A DNA stretch of 64,000 nt from Isoetes taiwanensis (GCA_021234155.1 JAJEKV010000051.1:8452105-8516104), one strand, 5' to 3'; shown: positions 46,461 through 58,730, counted from the first letter of the stretch. Notes: generated by a model not told the origin, from the letters alone. Made by a program: numbers and translations.

Positions 46461-46685
46461 GCGTTAGAGTGGCTTTGCCCCGTCTATCCTAGTGTATGCT
46501 GTTAGAGTGGCACAGCCCCAGCAGCCTTGGGCACGACGGTGTGGTTCTATCCCCGGTGCCAAACGTAAGTTGTTAGAGCGGCTTGGCCCCATCAACTTAC
46601 GTCAATATATAGGACGGCTAGAGCGGCTATGCCCCGTCAGTTCCTATCAAACCACAAGCTGTTAGAGTGGCTTAGCCCCATCAGC
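46461..46685. repeat. Five dispersed hairpins with a shared loop
   Basis: Five copies of a motif TTAGAG(C/T)GGC--NGCCCC start at 46463, 46502, 46573, 46619 and 46662. Each copy is flanked by arms: the third has a perfect 10-base-pair stem (ACGTAAGTTG at 46563-46572 with its complement at 46593-46602), the fourth pairs ATAGGA with TCCTAT, and the second and fifth pair GCTG with CAGC. The first has only a weak stem. The stem sequences differ between copies while the loop is conserved. The loop itself contains GGC…GCC. Confidence 0.8.
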
Positions 46686-46849
46686 ATTCAATGTGAACAA
46701 AAATGAATACTAATTATAGCAAATACTGGAGATCTACTTGAAAGTTGAGTCAACTGAATTCAAAGATTGGCAGCAAAGGTGTATAAAGAGTTGGATATAC
46801 ATAATGATCTCAGTCAATATTATGATCCCAGTTTTTTTCTTCCGGAAGC

Positions 46850-48235
46850 AGCGAATGAAATAACAGAATGAAATAACAAGACAAAGTAGACAAGCCGGCC
46901 GAATGCGTAAGAAGTGCAACCTGTAAATGCACTTCTTGGATGGGGAATTGGAGCAGAGAGCAATTGAAGGAGGTCTTGGACGGGGAGGTAGCTATTTCTA
47001 TCAGCCATGGTCATGGTAAAGAATGGAATAGAAGACGGGAGAAATAAGGAGAAAGTAGAGATGCAGACATATTTAAGATCGAGAAAGAGAGGCACACCCT
47101 TGATTCCGAACAGTTGAAAGGAAAATCTAGCAGTTTGGATACAGAACGAGATCACAGATAGAAAATGGGAAAAGCAGGAGGGAATCCTTAGGCAGTGGCA
47201 CAGACAGGAATTTAAAGTAAGGACAAATACGCCACTGACAATCATGATCCTCGAAACAGGGCAAAAACCAATGGAGGTGAGAGCATGGGAGAGAACCATA
47301 AGGTACCTGATCAAGGACAATGCAGGAGACATTCAAGGGAAATTGTCCAGGATTGCAATTACCGAATCAACAAAATCACACATCCTCACAGGCAGTGGAT
47401 GGTTTAAAGATGTGGCAAATTGAACCAGAGAAATGGGATTAAACTTGAGCGACCTAATAAAGGAAGGGCAGTGGAATGAGGAGTGGGCAGACAGAGCCAC
47501 AAGAACGTGGCTGCAAAGGCACACAGGACCCAAAACAGCCTGGCTCATGCAAGTTTTCAACCCAGGTCAGCAAATAGGACACCAGATGTATCGGGATAAC
47601 ATACTGGGAAAAACTAGAAGAGACACTCTGGCTAGATTCAGGATGGGAAGTCATAATCTAAGAATCGAAAAAGACAGGTGGAGAGGAATAGACAAGGAGG
47701 ACAGGATATGCAGAATCTGTGACAGTGGGAGAGTAGAGGATGAGAATCACATGATTAACAATTGCCCGATTTATGGAGACATCAGAGACAAATACAGAAA
47801 CATAAGATTGGGGGAACCGGTCTACATTCTGATGACAATAACAGAATCGCTTCGGGATTTAGCAGACGCGATCCAGAGAATGTTGACCAGACATAAAGAA
47901 GTACACAGTGAAAGAGGGTTCCTAATATGATCCGTACAAAAGCGGGTCGTAAAACCCCATACAAATTGTTCAGTTAAAAGCTGATTGATAACGACGCATC
48001 ACTGCACGGCCACGAAGCCGAGGTAAAGCGGGATGCTGGTATTAATAGAAAAAAGTCAGCCTTCAGAAAAGGCTACATCATAACAACGTGATGTGCTAGT
48101 AGCGCCCTTTTTCGGGAGCTCGCCCATGCTACACAAGTCCAGGGGCCTCGCGGCACAAGGGACATTAATGTATTCTATTCTATTCTATTCTATTCTATTC
48201 TATTCTATTCTATTCTATTCTATTCTATTCTATTC
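46850..48235 (+). mobile_element. 5'-truncated LINE with microsatellite tail
   Basis: The plus strand holds the C-terminal part of a non-LTR retrotransposon ORF2. After an interrupted upstream part (TDRKWEKQEGILRQWHRQEF, then LTIMILETGQKPMEVRAWER), an open frame at 47433-47930 encodes WADRATRTWLQRHTGPKTAW and the zinc-knuckle RICRICDSGRVEDENHMINN followed by CPIYGDIRDKY (C-x2-C…H…C). The reverse transcriptase and endonuclease parts are absent. A 240-base 3' untranslated region follows, containing a small AGCCTTC/GAAAAGGCT stem, then (TATTC)13. Stops break the upstream frame, so it cannot move on its own. The left end of the element is not fixed. Confidence 0.85.
48171..48235 (+). repeat. (TATTC)13 microsatellite, LINE tail
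   Basis: Thirteen perfect TATTC units directly follow the LINE 3' untranslated region. They take the place of a poly(A) tail, as in some LINE clades that end in short tandem repeats. Confidence 0.97.
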
Positions 48236-48419
48236 AATGAGATCAGATCTGATTTGAATTTAAAGGAAGTAGAACACTTACCCTACACCTGGACAGAAAG
48301 TAGAAGCAGATACGAAGAAACAAAAGACACAGTATGTCGGCGAGTCGTGTATCCTCCTAATTGTTTTTCTTTTTTCCTTCTTCCAATTGTTTTTTTCTTA
48401 CCACGGGGCACCCTTACAA

Positions 48420-48560
48420 TCATACCTTTTCAGCCAAAATTATGCCCCCTTGCGCATTCTGGGCCATCAGATGGAAAACCAAAACATGCAATGATCTAGG
48501 CCGTCGATTGGGGTGGAGGAACAGACACACGCCATAGTTTTATAATACAGGATTACATCC
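48420..48560 (-). promoter_or_regulatory. TATA and GGCCGTCGAT leader-like region
   Basis: It holds GGGCCATCAGATGG, GATCTAGGCCGTCGATTGGG, ACAGACACACGCCATAGTTT and TATAATACAGG. The same order (GGCCGTCG…ACAGACGCCACGGTTTTATAATATAAGA) is found at 55255-55415 next to the peroxidase-like exon. Read on the minus strand it gives TATTATAAAAC and then a leader. No gene was identified to its left. Confidence 0.4.
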
Positions 48561-49514
48561 AAATAGTTATAATTTTTTTGTTGCAATAGTAAAAAACATC
48601 AGATTCAATCTTTTTTGTTATATTTATGTAAAGGACTAAGACTCAACAAACATACCTCCAAATTCTTTATGTCCTCTGTAATTGTACAGAAAAGTAAAGG
48701 TTTTTTGAAATCAAACCGCTGTCTGTAGTGGATCATTTTGGAACTTTGAATTTGCAGCCAACAAAGCATCAACCATAAGAGAACCCATCTGCATACATCA
48801 AGAAATAGAAAATCTAGGTTAAGATTGAATTGCTTAACAATCTACATTTTTAAATGCAATCCTAAATCTGCAAAATGACAATCATATTAGTCAATACAAA
48901 ATTAGTACCTTATATCATAGCACTCATCAGCATTCTTTAACATGGCAGAACTGATATCAAAGCATATGAATGCTTTGAGTTAGTAGAAACAGCTAAATAC
49001 ACACTTATAGCCATGGTAACAGCATAATTGATAATCTCCCATCATCCTGGATTTATGATTGAAGACAAAGGATAAGGAGTACGGATCACTATTGCCATAG
49101 AAGCTTATCTATAGAGCGTTGAAAGTACAAATAGACATGCCTGAGCTGTCAAGTATCATTTACAATATATACTTCCATGTATCATTTATAATGCATAATC
49201 ATTCTTATTCATGCTTACAGCCACAATGTCGTGTTCCTTCCAACATCCGGTTGCATGTTGCGGTATTATTACAGGAAAGAGATTACTCAAATATTATAGA
49301 ATAAGCGTCATTGAAATTGATAAAGGTAATTACCTATTTACTGCCTGGGTACATTTTCTTTCCGATTTTACCAGCAATAAAGCACATCTTTCAATTTACT
49401 GCCTGGCACAATTTCTTCCAGGGTTTCCCAACAACAAAGTACATCTTTCAATTTGTGCATGCACGTTAGGAATTTATGCCACGAGAGACGTTATTTGTCT
49501 AACTTACATGAACT
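48561..49514. other. No gene recognised
   Basis: Intron-like. CACATCTTTCAATTTACTGC at about 49383 and ACATCTTTCAATTTGTGC at about 49441 form a local repeat. Exon-like sequence begins near 49515. Confidence 0.4.
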
Positions 49515-49877
49515 TTGTTGATGGATGGAGAACCAAAGCATGTTCCTAACCTGGATGCACACTTGAAAGTTTATAATAATGAGGACCTAAGCCACTTGGT
49601 AGAAATGCTTCAGTCTAGCTCTGTGTCTTTACAAAAAGAAGCTCTTGGAAAGTTGATGTTGCTTGCCAGGAAAAAATCAATGGAAAGAGCTATTTTTGGT
49701 GCATACAGCTCCATAATAGATTGAACAATTTTTTATATAATTCGTCATAATAAATAACAATAATATTATTGTTATTTATTATACAATATTAGATAGTAAA
49801 TATTCTGGATATCGAAGATAGATGAATAAGATAATCTATGTACCATCTTTTTCTTTCAGAAAAGGAAGATACTGTGA

Positions 49878-50171
<294 letters not shown>

Positions 50172-50180
50172 TAAACCTGT

Positions 50181-50319
50181 TCCCAGAAAAAAGAAAGATG
50201 GAACGCCGTAAATCTACAATAGGTATGTTTATTTCTCAATGATACATGAAAATTGAGGAGAGCTTATACATACTGGTGCAATGAAGGCACTTATTTGTAC
50301 TGCTCCGGAACCAAGGATA
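50181..50319. repeat. 139-base direct repeat, left copy
   Basis: TCCCAGAAAAAAGAAAGATG to GGAACCAAGGAT. It recurs at 54113-54251 with about 90% identity, most differences being A/G or C/T. This copy abuts the (AAGG)6 end of the LINE. Confidence 0.92.
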
Positions 50320-50320
50320 G

Positions 50321-50344
50321 AAGGAAGGAAGGAAGGAAGGAAGG
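50321..50344 (-). repeat. (AAGG)6 microsatellite, LINE tail
   Basis: Six AAGG units on the plus strand (CCTT as read in the LINE direction) lie between the LINE 3' end and the left 139-base repeat. Confidence 0.95.
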
Positions 50345-53300
50345 TATTTTTATCGTCCACGGAGACCAATCGGTCTATGGGACCCAATACAAAAGCGCAG
50401 CAAGCGGATTACTACCCGGATTAAAACCCCCACCAAGGGTTTTCGAGGAAAAATCAGCGGCAAAATCACCACCGACAAAAACCGTTCCAATATACAAAAT
50501 GCAAAACACACAAAATATATACACTTATACACCAAGACCCGTAGTGCCCGACGGGCGCAGCCAGTGGGGCAAAGGTAAGCTTCGAGATCAAATACCTCGA
50601 ATGTACGACCCTAGAGCATGTACTGACGGCGTGTTCATCAACAAATGTAGGGGCAAGTCCGGCCGTACTAAAGGAGCGTATTTGGCCCGGATCTGACTGA
50701 ATGCTGGGCAACTCTGGAAAGTGTGAGACTCATCCTCAATGGCACCCGTTTGACAGCACTGACAGAGCATGTCCTGGCGGGGCTCCCCAATCCACCTGCC
50801 CGTCTCGATGCGAAGATGGTGGGCACCTGTGCGAATGGAGGCAATGAGTATGCACTTTTTCAGGGGCAGCTGGGAACACAGGTAGAGCTACGGGCCCCGG
50901 GCTAACACGGGGTTGATATGCTCCTTGTAATGGGCCGTTTTGGCCTGCTCTAGAGCGGCGGGGTCCCAGAGCTTGCCAAGGAAGCAAGCGTCCAGGTACT
51001 CCCCGCAGTACATCGCCACGATCGGCCTCTCAGGTGTCCACCGACTTTTGTCCTCCCGCGACGTTCCATCTGGCAAACCATCGTCTCTCTTACCCCTCCA
51101 ACAGGCCCCGAGCGGCCAAGGGCCCATTGCCACAAAGTAAGCAGTGCGAGGCCGAGCATCACCCATATTAACCACTTTCTGAAAATAGCGATGTGTCTAT
51201 CAAGGGCTGCCACAAGCGGCAAGAATCCGGTTCCTGCGGCGTAATTTGATAGGGGACTGAAGGTTTCACCCCAAGTGCCCGTGCCAAAAATGCCTCTCGC
51301 ACTGCTCCAAGTCATTCCAGGTCACCAAAGAGACGTAGGGCCCCAAACCTTGACCGTCATGTGAAGGGACAGCTGGAGCCGGCCCAAACAGATGTGGACC
51401 CGATGGCCCCAATCATAGAGCTCGCACGTGATTTGTTGTTACGCATGGCATAAAGCGCTTTCCGGCCTGCTTTGTCACCCGCAAGTGGATGGGCGCCCCA
51501 ACGAGCGAGGAGGGAACTCCACCCTAGGTACTTGTAGGTGGGCGGACCTCCACGGGTTGTCCCCGATATGTGAGTGAAAGAGGCGTGGGATGGCGTGAAG
51601 AGGATATGAGAACCACCGGTCTTGGCGATTCACGCATTACATAATGCGTAGCCCACGTAATATGTCTAGGGCATCGGATGAGATCGCATAGCGGGGGTGT
51701 AAGCGGAAGGTCAACATCATCCGCATAGATGAGTGGCGGATGACATGTGCAAAAGCTGTATGCCATCCCCATGCTCGATAAGCCGGGGCTCTAAGCGATC
51801 AATGTAGAGACCAAAAGTGTTGGTGAGAGGGGCAGCCCGCGGACCCGATACCTACCGGTGAATGCTTGGCCCGCCGGCATCCCGCCAAAACAACTCTCAT
51901 ACAGCACGTATATGGCATTTTGCATGTGCAGCGGCAGCCCCAGCTTGACGCAGTCTAGCCCATAGCTTTTCCCGGGGGACCGTATCAAAAGCCTTCGCGA
52001 AGTCCACAAAGCAGCAATACAAGTCCCCGCCGATGGTTCAGGCTGTCTTCAATCGGTGCCCGCAGTGTAAAAGATATGGTCAATCATTGAGTGGCGTGGT
52101 CTAAAGCCTCGCTTGTGTGGGCTCGCACATCCGCCGCCTCCGCCCACGGGTCAACCGCCGCTCAAGAATGCCAGCCAGCGGTTTGGCAAACACCGAAGGC
52201 CCGACCATGATCGCCCTGGTGGTCGGACGAAGGTGGGTCGCCCGCCTTTGTGAATGGGGACAACCCCTTTGTGGTCCATTGTGGGAAAACCTTCCGCAAT
52301 GCTCGCTGAACAGATAGTGAGGATCGCACCGGCTGCCCGGCCCATTGAGTAACTTCGGCACCAAGATACCATCGAGGTCAGCTGCCTTCCCATTAGCCAA
52401 AAGTTGCAGGCCCTCCACAACATCCTCCTCCGCGAGAACCAATGGGGGGCCATCCAGGGGTATGGGCGACGCATCCTGGTGGGTCATAGAGCCGCCGCAA
52501 ATCGTTCCCCATTGCGGTGTGATGTCCCCTGAGACCGGGCTGGCCTTGAAGCACTCAGCGCCAAAAGGTTCGAAGATGAGTGTCTAGCGGCCGAACATCT
52601 CGGCCGCGCCTTTGTCTCCTTCGGATGGGCACTGGAGGTACCAGCCTGGCCTTTGCGTTCTTTACACTCCGGGTTATGCGGAAATGTTGTTGTCCCTGGA
52701 TCGGGGAGGGAGGGGGCCAACTGTCCGCACAATCCGGCGCATTCCGTAATAGTCTTTACAGATGCATCCGCTCTAGTGTGGGGGGTCGCAAACCGCCGTT
52801 GTGGCGTCCATGAGCATCTTACAGTAGTCCTTTGCTCATAATCTAGTGGCCCGAGGATGGCGAGGGTTGGCATAGTGGGGGTTACGGCGGCTTGCTAAAC
52901 CATGTCCAAATAAAGTGGGAGGTGATCGCAGTCGACCTCCTCATCCCAACCGTCGGGTGCCCACCCGTAAACGCATCGATGAGATGCATATGTTTAGCAG
53001 CCTACGAGCACATAGTCCACCACACTAGACCCTCCCCGATTGTCCCGTCTGCGCAGTGCACTTGGTGAAGCGGGGCCATCGCGGGAGGGCATTGCAAATT
53101 ATCAAGTCAAAAATACCACATAGCAGAGCAACACCGCCAAAGCGAAAGTGATCAGGGTCGCCATCCGATCCTCGTGGCCGTTGTTGTGTCTGCGGGACGG
53201 CTGCGCAGGACATCGTCACCGGGGGGTCAAGTCTCATGGGCTGCTCTACTCTGTCCAGGTGCATTGAAATCCCCTCGAAGGACGATCCTACCCAACTGCA

Positions 53301-53965
53301 GGCCGCTATATGTCATCATATAGATCGACATAAGGGTCCATCCTATCCGCATCGGAGTGGCTGCGATAGAAGGTGCTCTCTGCGTGAGGGAAATAACAGG
53401 CGGCCAGAAAAAGAGTTGCCACTGGTATTATGCACACAACCCACAAGTACCGGTTGTGTCTGTCTGTCTTCTAGAGGGTAACCGAATGTGCCAAGGTTAT
53501 CCGGTAATAGCAAGCAACCCCACCATGACCCCTTTGTCCTGTACAGGTATTGAAGACTGAGAAATGTTGGTAACCCGGCAGATCAGGTAGCCTATGTCCA
53601 GCATGCTCCAATGTCTCCATGGGAAGGATGAGATCCATATCGGCTACCACGGAGTTGAGACTGTCCCCCTTCTGCCAAGGGAAGCCTCGACAATTCCATG
53701 AGACCACCCGGAGGCACAATTCCTATTTGTCAGCAGTCGTGGTATGCGCAGCCTGAGTCGCGGGGGGAGGACGGGACGCAGAGGCTGAGTGAGAAGTAGA
53801 TGGAGCGGAGGCAGCATGTGGCTGAGAGGGCGTGGGTCGTGAGGGAGCAGGAGTAGGAGCAGGAGAAGGGGGGGCTGTGGTAGGAGAAGCAGAAGCAGGG
53901 CCACGTTATGCGAATAGTAGATCAACTTCATGGAGGACCTTAACGAAGACAACAATGTCGGAATT
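50321..53965 (-). mobile_element. Nearly full-length decayed LINE
   Basis: A non-LTR retrotransposon read on the minus strand. N-terminal Leu/Pro-rich stretch (53955-53720); endonuclease start VVSWNCRGFPWQKG with the LPMETLEHAG region (53719-53471); reverse transcriptase pieces EEDVVEGLQLLANGKAADLD (about 52430-52380), FVDFAKAFDTV (motif A, about 52000) and PPLIYADDVDLP (catalytic YADD, about 51720); C-terminal CQCCQTGAIEDESHTFQSCP (zinc knuckle, about 50760-50700); then about 250 bases of 3' untranslated region ending GTGGACGATAAAAATAC and, as read on the plus strand, (AAGG)6. The frame is broken many times, so it is inactive. It is markedly GC-richer than its surroundings. The DF-KAFDTVPREKLW pattern points away from the classical plant L1 type; clade uncertain. 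Confidence 0.9.
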
Positions 53966-54112
53966 GGTCGGGTGCAGTAAATTTCTTAGTGGACAACCTT
54001 AGCAATGGCATTTCAGAACCAAAGCAAAATGCAGCTGCAACTCTATTTAGCCTGTCATCTAAGGCTCTACGGGTGCAACAAACCCTTTAGTTGAATTGGT
54101 AAGAAGTGGAAC

Positions 54113-54251
54113 TCCCAAAAAAAAGAAAGATGGAATGCCGTAAATCTACAATAGATATGTTTAATTTCTCAATGATACATGAAAATTGAGGAAAGCTTAT
54201 ACGTGCTGGTGCAGTGAAGACACTTATTTGTATTGCGTAGGAACCAAGGAT
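54113..54251. repeat. 139-base direct repeat, right copy
   Basis: Right copy of the repeat at 50181-50319. About 150 bases of armadillo coding text (53966-54112) lie between the LINE 5' end and this copy, so it is not directly next to the LINE as an ordinary target duplication would be. Confidence 0.92.
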
Positions 54252-54704
54252 GGGAATTTCAATAGTAGATCAAGCACTTTCTCTTTTGCTATAGTCTGTC
54301 AGGCATAACTGAAGGCAGGTCAGCCATCAAAGGGAAAAGAAAACGCAGCGGCCGTTATATTGAAAGTAGGTGGAGCAGTCCTAGAATCAATTTCTTACCA
54401 GACCCACCATCTTGCGTCTTTACATAACCTCCAAATTCATAAAGAGCCCTGCCCTATTTCTTGAAAGAGTAAACTACATCCATGGCAGTTATAGTCTTGC
54501 AATGGGCATGCTCAAAATAAGCGGCAGCATCACGAATGGCATCTACTTAGTCTCTACATAGATGAGCCCGCTGATTCTTTTGACATGATACAATGTTAGG
54601 ACACTCTTTCTCAACTCCAAACACCTAATGGAGAAGTTCTTCTCAGATTCAGTCTCTGCTTTGACAGATTTTAAAGAATGCAATAGTATTGATGCATCAC
54701 AACC

Positions 54705-54914
54705 CTATGATATAGAACATCCGTCAATCAATATAAATATATGCAGCATAGAAAATGCCCAACAAATAGAGTAATGCAAACAAAAAGTTGATACAGAAGA
54801 AGAGCAGCAGGGGCAGTTGGATCGAACACACGATTTTGCTGGTGTTCTTCTTGCAATATTCTCAGCATCAAGGCAAGTATCAGCATAAAAGCCATGCCTC
54901 AATCCATTTGCCAT
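54705..54914 (-). pseudogene. Class III peroxidase first-exon fragment
   Basis: Minus-strand reading gives ANGLRHGFYADTCLDAENIA, matching the mature N-terminus of secreted plant class III peroxidases (L-GFY---CP-AE-IVR), which carry heme and act on phenolics in the cell wall. In a shifted frame VFDPTAPAALL follows (family: DPT-APALLRL-FHDCFV). The Pro after the first Cys is Leu, the distal FHDCFV motif is not found, and the frame shifts near 54835. A TATA and leader region lies about 500 bases upstream (55255-55415). Only this exon is present; downstream exons are not found. Confidence 0.65.
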
Positions 54915-55254
54915 CGCGCCATAGCTCTAGCAGCTGATCCATGCAAACAATATAAACAACATTTTGCCTCTTTCTCATTATGCAATTTCGTTGTGAGGCT
55001 TGTGCTTGTGGGCAATATATAACATCTTGGGGAATCATTGTCGAATAATTGGGTAGAGGTTTTGCCTTTTGAAATCAAGAAAATGGATTAGATCACCAGA
55101 ATGCGGATAGAGTCTTGCGTTTTAGGCCTGCCGGCCAATCGTTCAACACGGCATAAAAATTGCATTTATCATCAAAATCCTCAAGTTTGCACGAACGGCG
55201 GCAATATTTGGCAAAGATTATTAGACATCGCAACCTTTCGTTTGGGGACACACG

Positions 55255-55415
55255 GATACCTAACATGCCATATGGCACAATCTAAGCCATCGATCAAGGC
55301 GAAGGGACAAACAGACAAATCTGGGCCGTCGGACGAGGCAGAGGGATATTGGGACAATCTCGCCCGTCGATCAGGCAGACAGACAGACGCCACGGTTTTA
55401 TAATATAAGAAGATT
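55255..55415 (-). promoter_or_regulatory. TATA and leader region upstream of the peroxidase fragment
   Basis: Minus-strand reading: TCTTATATTATAAAAC, GTCTGTCTGTCTGCC, GATCGACGGGCGAGATTGTC and CGTCCGACGGCCCAGATTTG, then GATCGATGGCTTAGATTGTG. The CGACGG-C-AGAT unit is thus present three times, about 45 bases apart. The same kind of unit is found in the six modules and at 48.4-48.6 kb. Confidence 0.45.
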
Positions 55416-56164
55416 TGACAGGAGAAGAAGTCGATAGAAGTCGTATTTAATTAAAGTGGGTCTCATTCCATTTCCACTTTTTTTCGGAACCCTGTTATTT
55501 TACACAAAAAGGAGCACCCCGACCCGAAAACTGTCCATAATTCGAATTTTTGTCTGTTAGTGTGCATCCAAGCTTTCTTCCAGTTTTCTCGGATAGCGAG
55601 TCGAGAACAAGAACAATGCAACTCAAACATAGGAATTTCATTACAGATTGAAACCAAAGTTCTAGTTGAAAAAGATTCTTAGTTGAACATTTTGGCTCTA
55701 TTTTCTTAGGTGGGTAGACAAGAGATCACAAATTCCAACAAAAATTAAGCAAATTGTTTACTTAATCACCAAAAAATACTAGTTTTGAGATACCTTATAT
55801 TTATAAATGGGCTCATTACAATATATATTACAGTGGGTGAAGAGACCATAGTGGTCGTATGGGCACAATGATTACACCCTGTTCACACATGAACCACCTA
55901 GTGCAAAGGGCGCGCGGAGCTCTCTCCAAGTCACGGAGCAACTCTCAGATGATAGAAATTTGTATGGCATGGGCCACGTGCTTGTATGTCCAACTGATGT
56001 CACCACCCGCTTCTCGGCACCTTTCTTCAATGAACTATGTACTATCTTATCGAGATAAGGACTGCAAAAGACAAAATCAAGTTAGTCAAGTGATGCTACA
56101 GGCAAAAAAATAAAATAAAACACAGTTCTTAGGGCCATTTTTGGAAAATACTGAGGGCACGAGA

Positions 56165-56519
56165 GCCTTTCGACTTCAGCGAGTCGAGAAAGGCGACTCA
56201 AAGGGAAAAACACAAGGTCAAAAGACCTTTCGACTCATGAGTCGAGAAAGGCGATTCAAAGCTTAAAACGCGGGTTTTAGGGTCGGGAGGCCTTTCTCGA
56301 CTTCGAAGTCGAGAAAAACAAAGCTTAAAAACGCAGGTTTTAGGGGTCAGAAGGCCTTTCTCGACTCGCGAGTCGAGAAAGGCAACTCAAAGCGAAAAAT
56401 GCAGGTTTTAGGGGTCTGAAGGCCTTTCTCCACTCGCGAGTCGAGAAAGGCAGCTCAAAGCGAAAAACACAGGTTTTAGGGGTCAGAAGGCCTTTCTCGA
56501 CTCGCGAGTCGAGAAAGGC
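56165..56519. repeat. Array of six palindromes, 61-68-base period
   Basis: Copies start at 56165, 56226, 56290, 56354, 56422 and 56490. The full form is a perfect 30-base palindrome with half-site GCCTTTCTCGACTCG (56354-56383 and 56490-56519); the copy at 56422 has one mismatch and the first three are diverged, with different centres (TCAGCGA, CATG, TTCGAA). Between them is a conserved 38-base spacer with ACTCAAAGCGAAAAA, CAGGTTTTAGGGGTC and AGAAG. The spacers are nearly identical, so this is not a CRISPR array. Confidence 0.95.
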
Positions 56520-56529
56520 AGCTCATAGT

Positions 56530-57300
56530 AAAAAAAGGCAATTTCAAGGGCCAGAGATATTTTTGTGGAGCATCATTTTATCTATCTGTCCATCTAATTT
56601 TCCACCATAGTTTATTATTCTATCACACCATAGTTTATTGTTTTTCTCACAGCACATTAGTATTTAGCACACATTAGTATTTAACAATTGTTTTTATACT
56701 AGCACACATTAGTATTAGCACACATTAGCATTTTTATACTAGCACACCTTAATTAGCACACATTAGTACTTTATACTACCACAATTTCATAATACACGCA
56801 TTAGCATACTAGCACACGGTCCATACAAAGCAATATATAGTTATATATAGTATATAGTATAGCATACTAGCACATGGTCCATGCAAAGCAATATATAGTA
56901 TAGCCATGCATCATTTCCTTTGAAATAAAGTGAACTAATTTAAAGTATACTATAATCTTGTATAAGCCAACTTTTTATCTTAGACATAAGAATTATATGC
57001 CTAGCACCTCTAAGGTCAACATAAGGTGTAAAATATGATTAGACAACCCATTAACCTTAGAAAAATAACCCATTAACTTTAGAAAAATAACCCATTGGCC
57101 ACGCTATATCCGTATTTTTTTTTTCTTACGTACACTCTATTATTCCGCTTTTTTCTCTCAGTATTTGGCTTTTTTTTTCTCCCACCTCTTAAGTTCGAAA
57201 TTTGAAATTGAAAAAGGGGGAGATTTTTGAAATTTGAAATTGAAAAGGGGGGGAGATTTGGTACGTACCTTTTGAGAAGAAGAAATTTGGTACACTTACG
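56530..57300. other. AT-rich interior with TAGCACACATTAGTA-type repeats
   Basis: Phrases of TAGCACACATTAGTATT recur five or six times at 56645-56810, and CTAGCACA(C/T)GGTCCAT at about 56812 and 56868. No gene. Confidence 0.7.
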
Positions 57301-58730
57301 AAATCGTGGCTGGCTATGGCGAACTCTCAAGATCCTGGCTATGGCATGGAAGCGGAGCTGTGCTATCCAAGAACCATTTCCTTTCACCTGCTGCGTTGCA
57401 TAAGATCTATCGTTGAATCCGTGATTCGTATTCCAAAGCCAAGGGAACCAGTTTTGCACTGCATAAGAAGCTCGGAAGCCAGATTTCCAGAGCCGGATTT
57501 CCTGAGCTGAGCCAGATTTCCAGAGCCGGATTTCCAGAGCAAGATGCGAGATGTGGAGTCCAGGTTTACAGAGCGGAGTCAGAGGCAAAGCCGGATTTCC
57601 AAGCCCTTTCTTCATCTGGCATCGTATCAGAAGAGCAACTGCCGGTTTCAAAATACCCTGTTGTGGCAGCATAGAGTATGAAAGAATTCCGATCTGTTGG
57701 TAAAACTGCCCGATCTGTTGTGGCAGCATAGAGTCTGATTGAAAAATGTGAAAGGGAGATCAGAAACAGGGGAATTACCTGAGGATTTTTAAGCGAAAAG
57801 GAGAAGCATAGTCCAGTGGAGCTGCGCCTTAGGCACCGCGCAACCACTGCCGGATCCATATCGCATATGAATATATGCGAGGTTGAAGAAGAGCAAGCTT
57901 ATATTAGGAAATCCAGCAATTTATTGTAGAGCAAGATCCTTCGTTTATGATTCGAAAGTGCATGAGCAAATTCAAATTTTGAATTCCATCTACCCATTTT
58001 GTATTTCCTTTTGTGCTTTCTCTCGCAACTTCTTGGTCGATCCATGGCTTCCCTTTTAATCCTATCATGCTACAGATGTGGGCTTTGGATTCCTGATGTA
58101 AAATCATTTTGAGAAACTACAGAAAACACAGCCGTTTGATGGATCGATTGCTTTTGATGCCTGCAGAAAACACAGCAAGAAAACACAAGAGCAGAGTTCC
58201 ATGGCGTGCTCTGTATCTGGCCTTACGACCATCAATTTAGCCACAGGTATGCCTCCTTATTCCCCTTTCTCTCATCACAGCATAATCTATTTGCATTCTT
58301 TGATTTGCAGGCATGTTTGTGGAGGCTCCTATTGATCGGATCATTCCGCATCTCACCCATTCCACATCTTTTCAAAGAAAATTTGGCCCTGCCTTCCATA
58401 GCCTCGCCCTGCCTTCGGCTATTCTGATGGATCAGAAGACCCACCATCTCTGCAAGATGGTGCCGGAAGTGCTCCCTCATGAAGCCCTTTAAACAAACAC
58501 AGCCATCTCCAGCTCTTAAGAGCCCTCTTTTCCTTTGGGCGGAAGAAAAAACGGCACAGATCGACGAATTTGCCATAACTCTGTCGTTGCTTCAAAAAAA
58601 ATTCCGGATTTGGATTTGGATTTGGATTTGGATTTGGATTTGGATTTGGATCGCCTCCTCTTCTTCTGGATTCGGCGCCTCCAGATCTGTAGTATCGGGA
58701 ATACTGGAGCCGCCATAGCATGTTCCTGGG
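57300..58730 (-). other. GC-richer, exon-like text without a recognised protein
   Basis: Several minus-strand frames (57859-57566 beginning MDPAVVARCLRRSSTGLCFS; 58576-58232; 58107-57904) and short repeats of GCCGGATTTCCAGAGC type (57480-57540) and of GATCTGTTGTGGCAGCATAG type (about 57650-57735). The composition differs from the AT-rich surroundings. It might be a captured 5' gene region, but no domain is recognised. Confidence 0.3.
58606..58651. repeat. (GGATTT)n microsatellite
   Basis: More than seven uninterrupted GGATTT units. Confidence 0.97.

Noticed and set aside
53644-53955. A separate leucine/proline-rich gene
   Set aside because: It adjoins the endonuclease start on the same strand and is most simply the 5' part of the LINE.
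56165-56519. Possible CRISPR array (palindromic repeats with regular spacing)
   Set aside because: The spacers are nearly identical to one another, the period drifts from 61 to 68, and the setting is eukaryotic; it is a tandem repeat inside a transposon.
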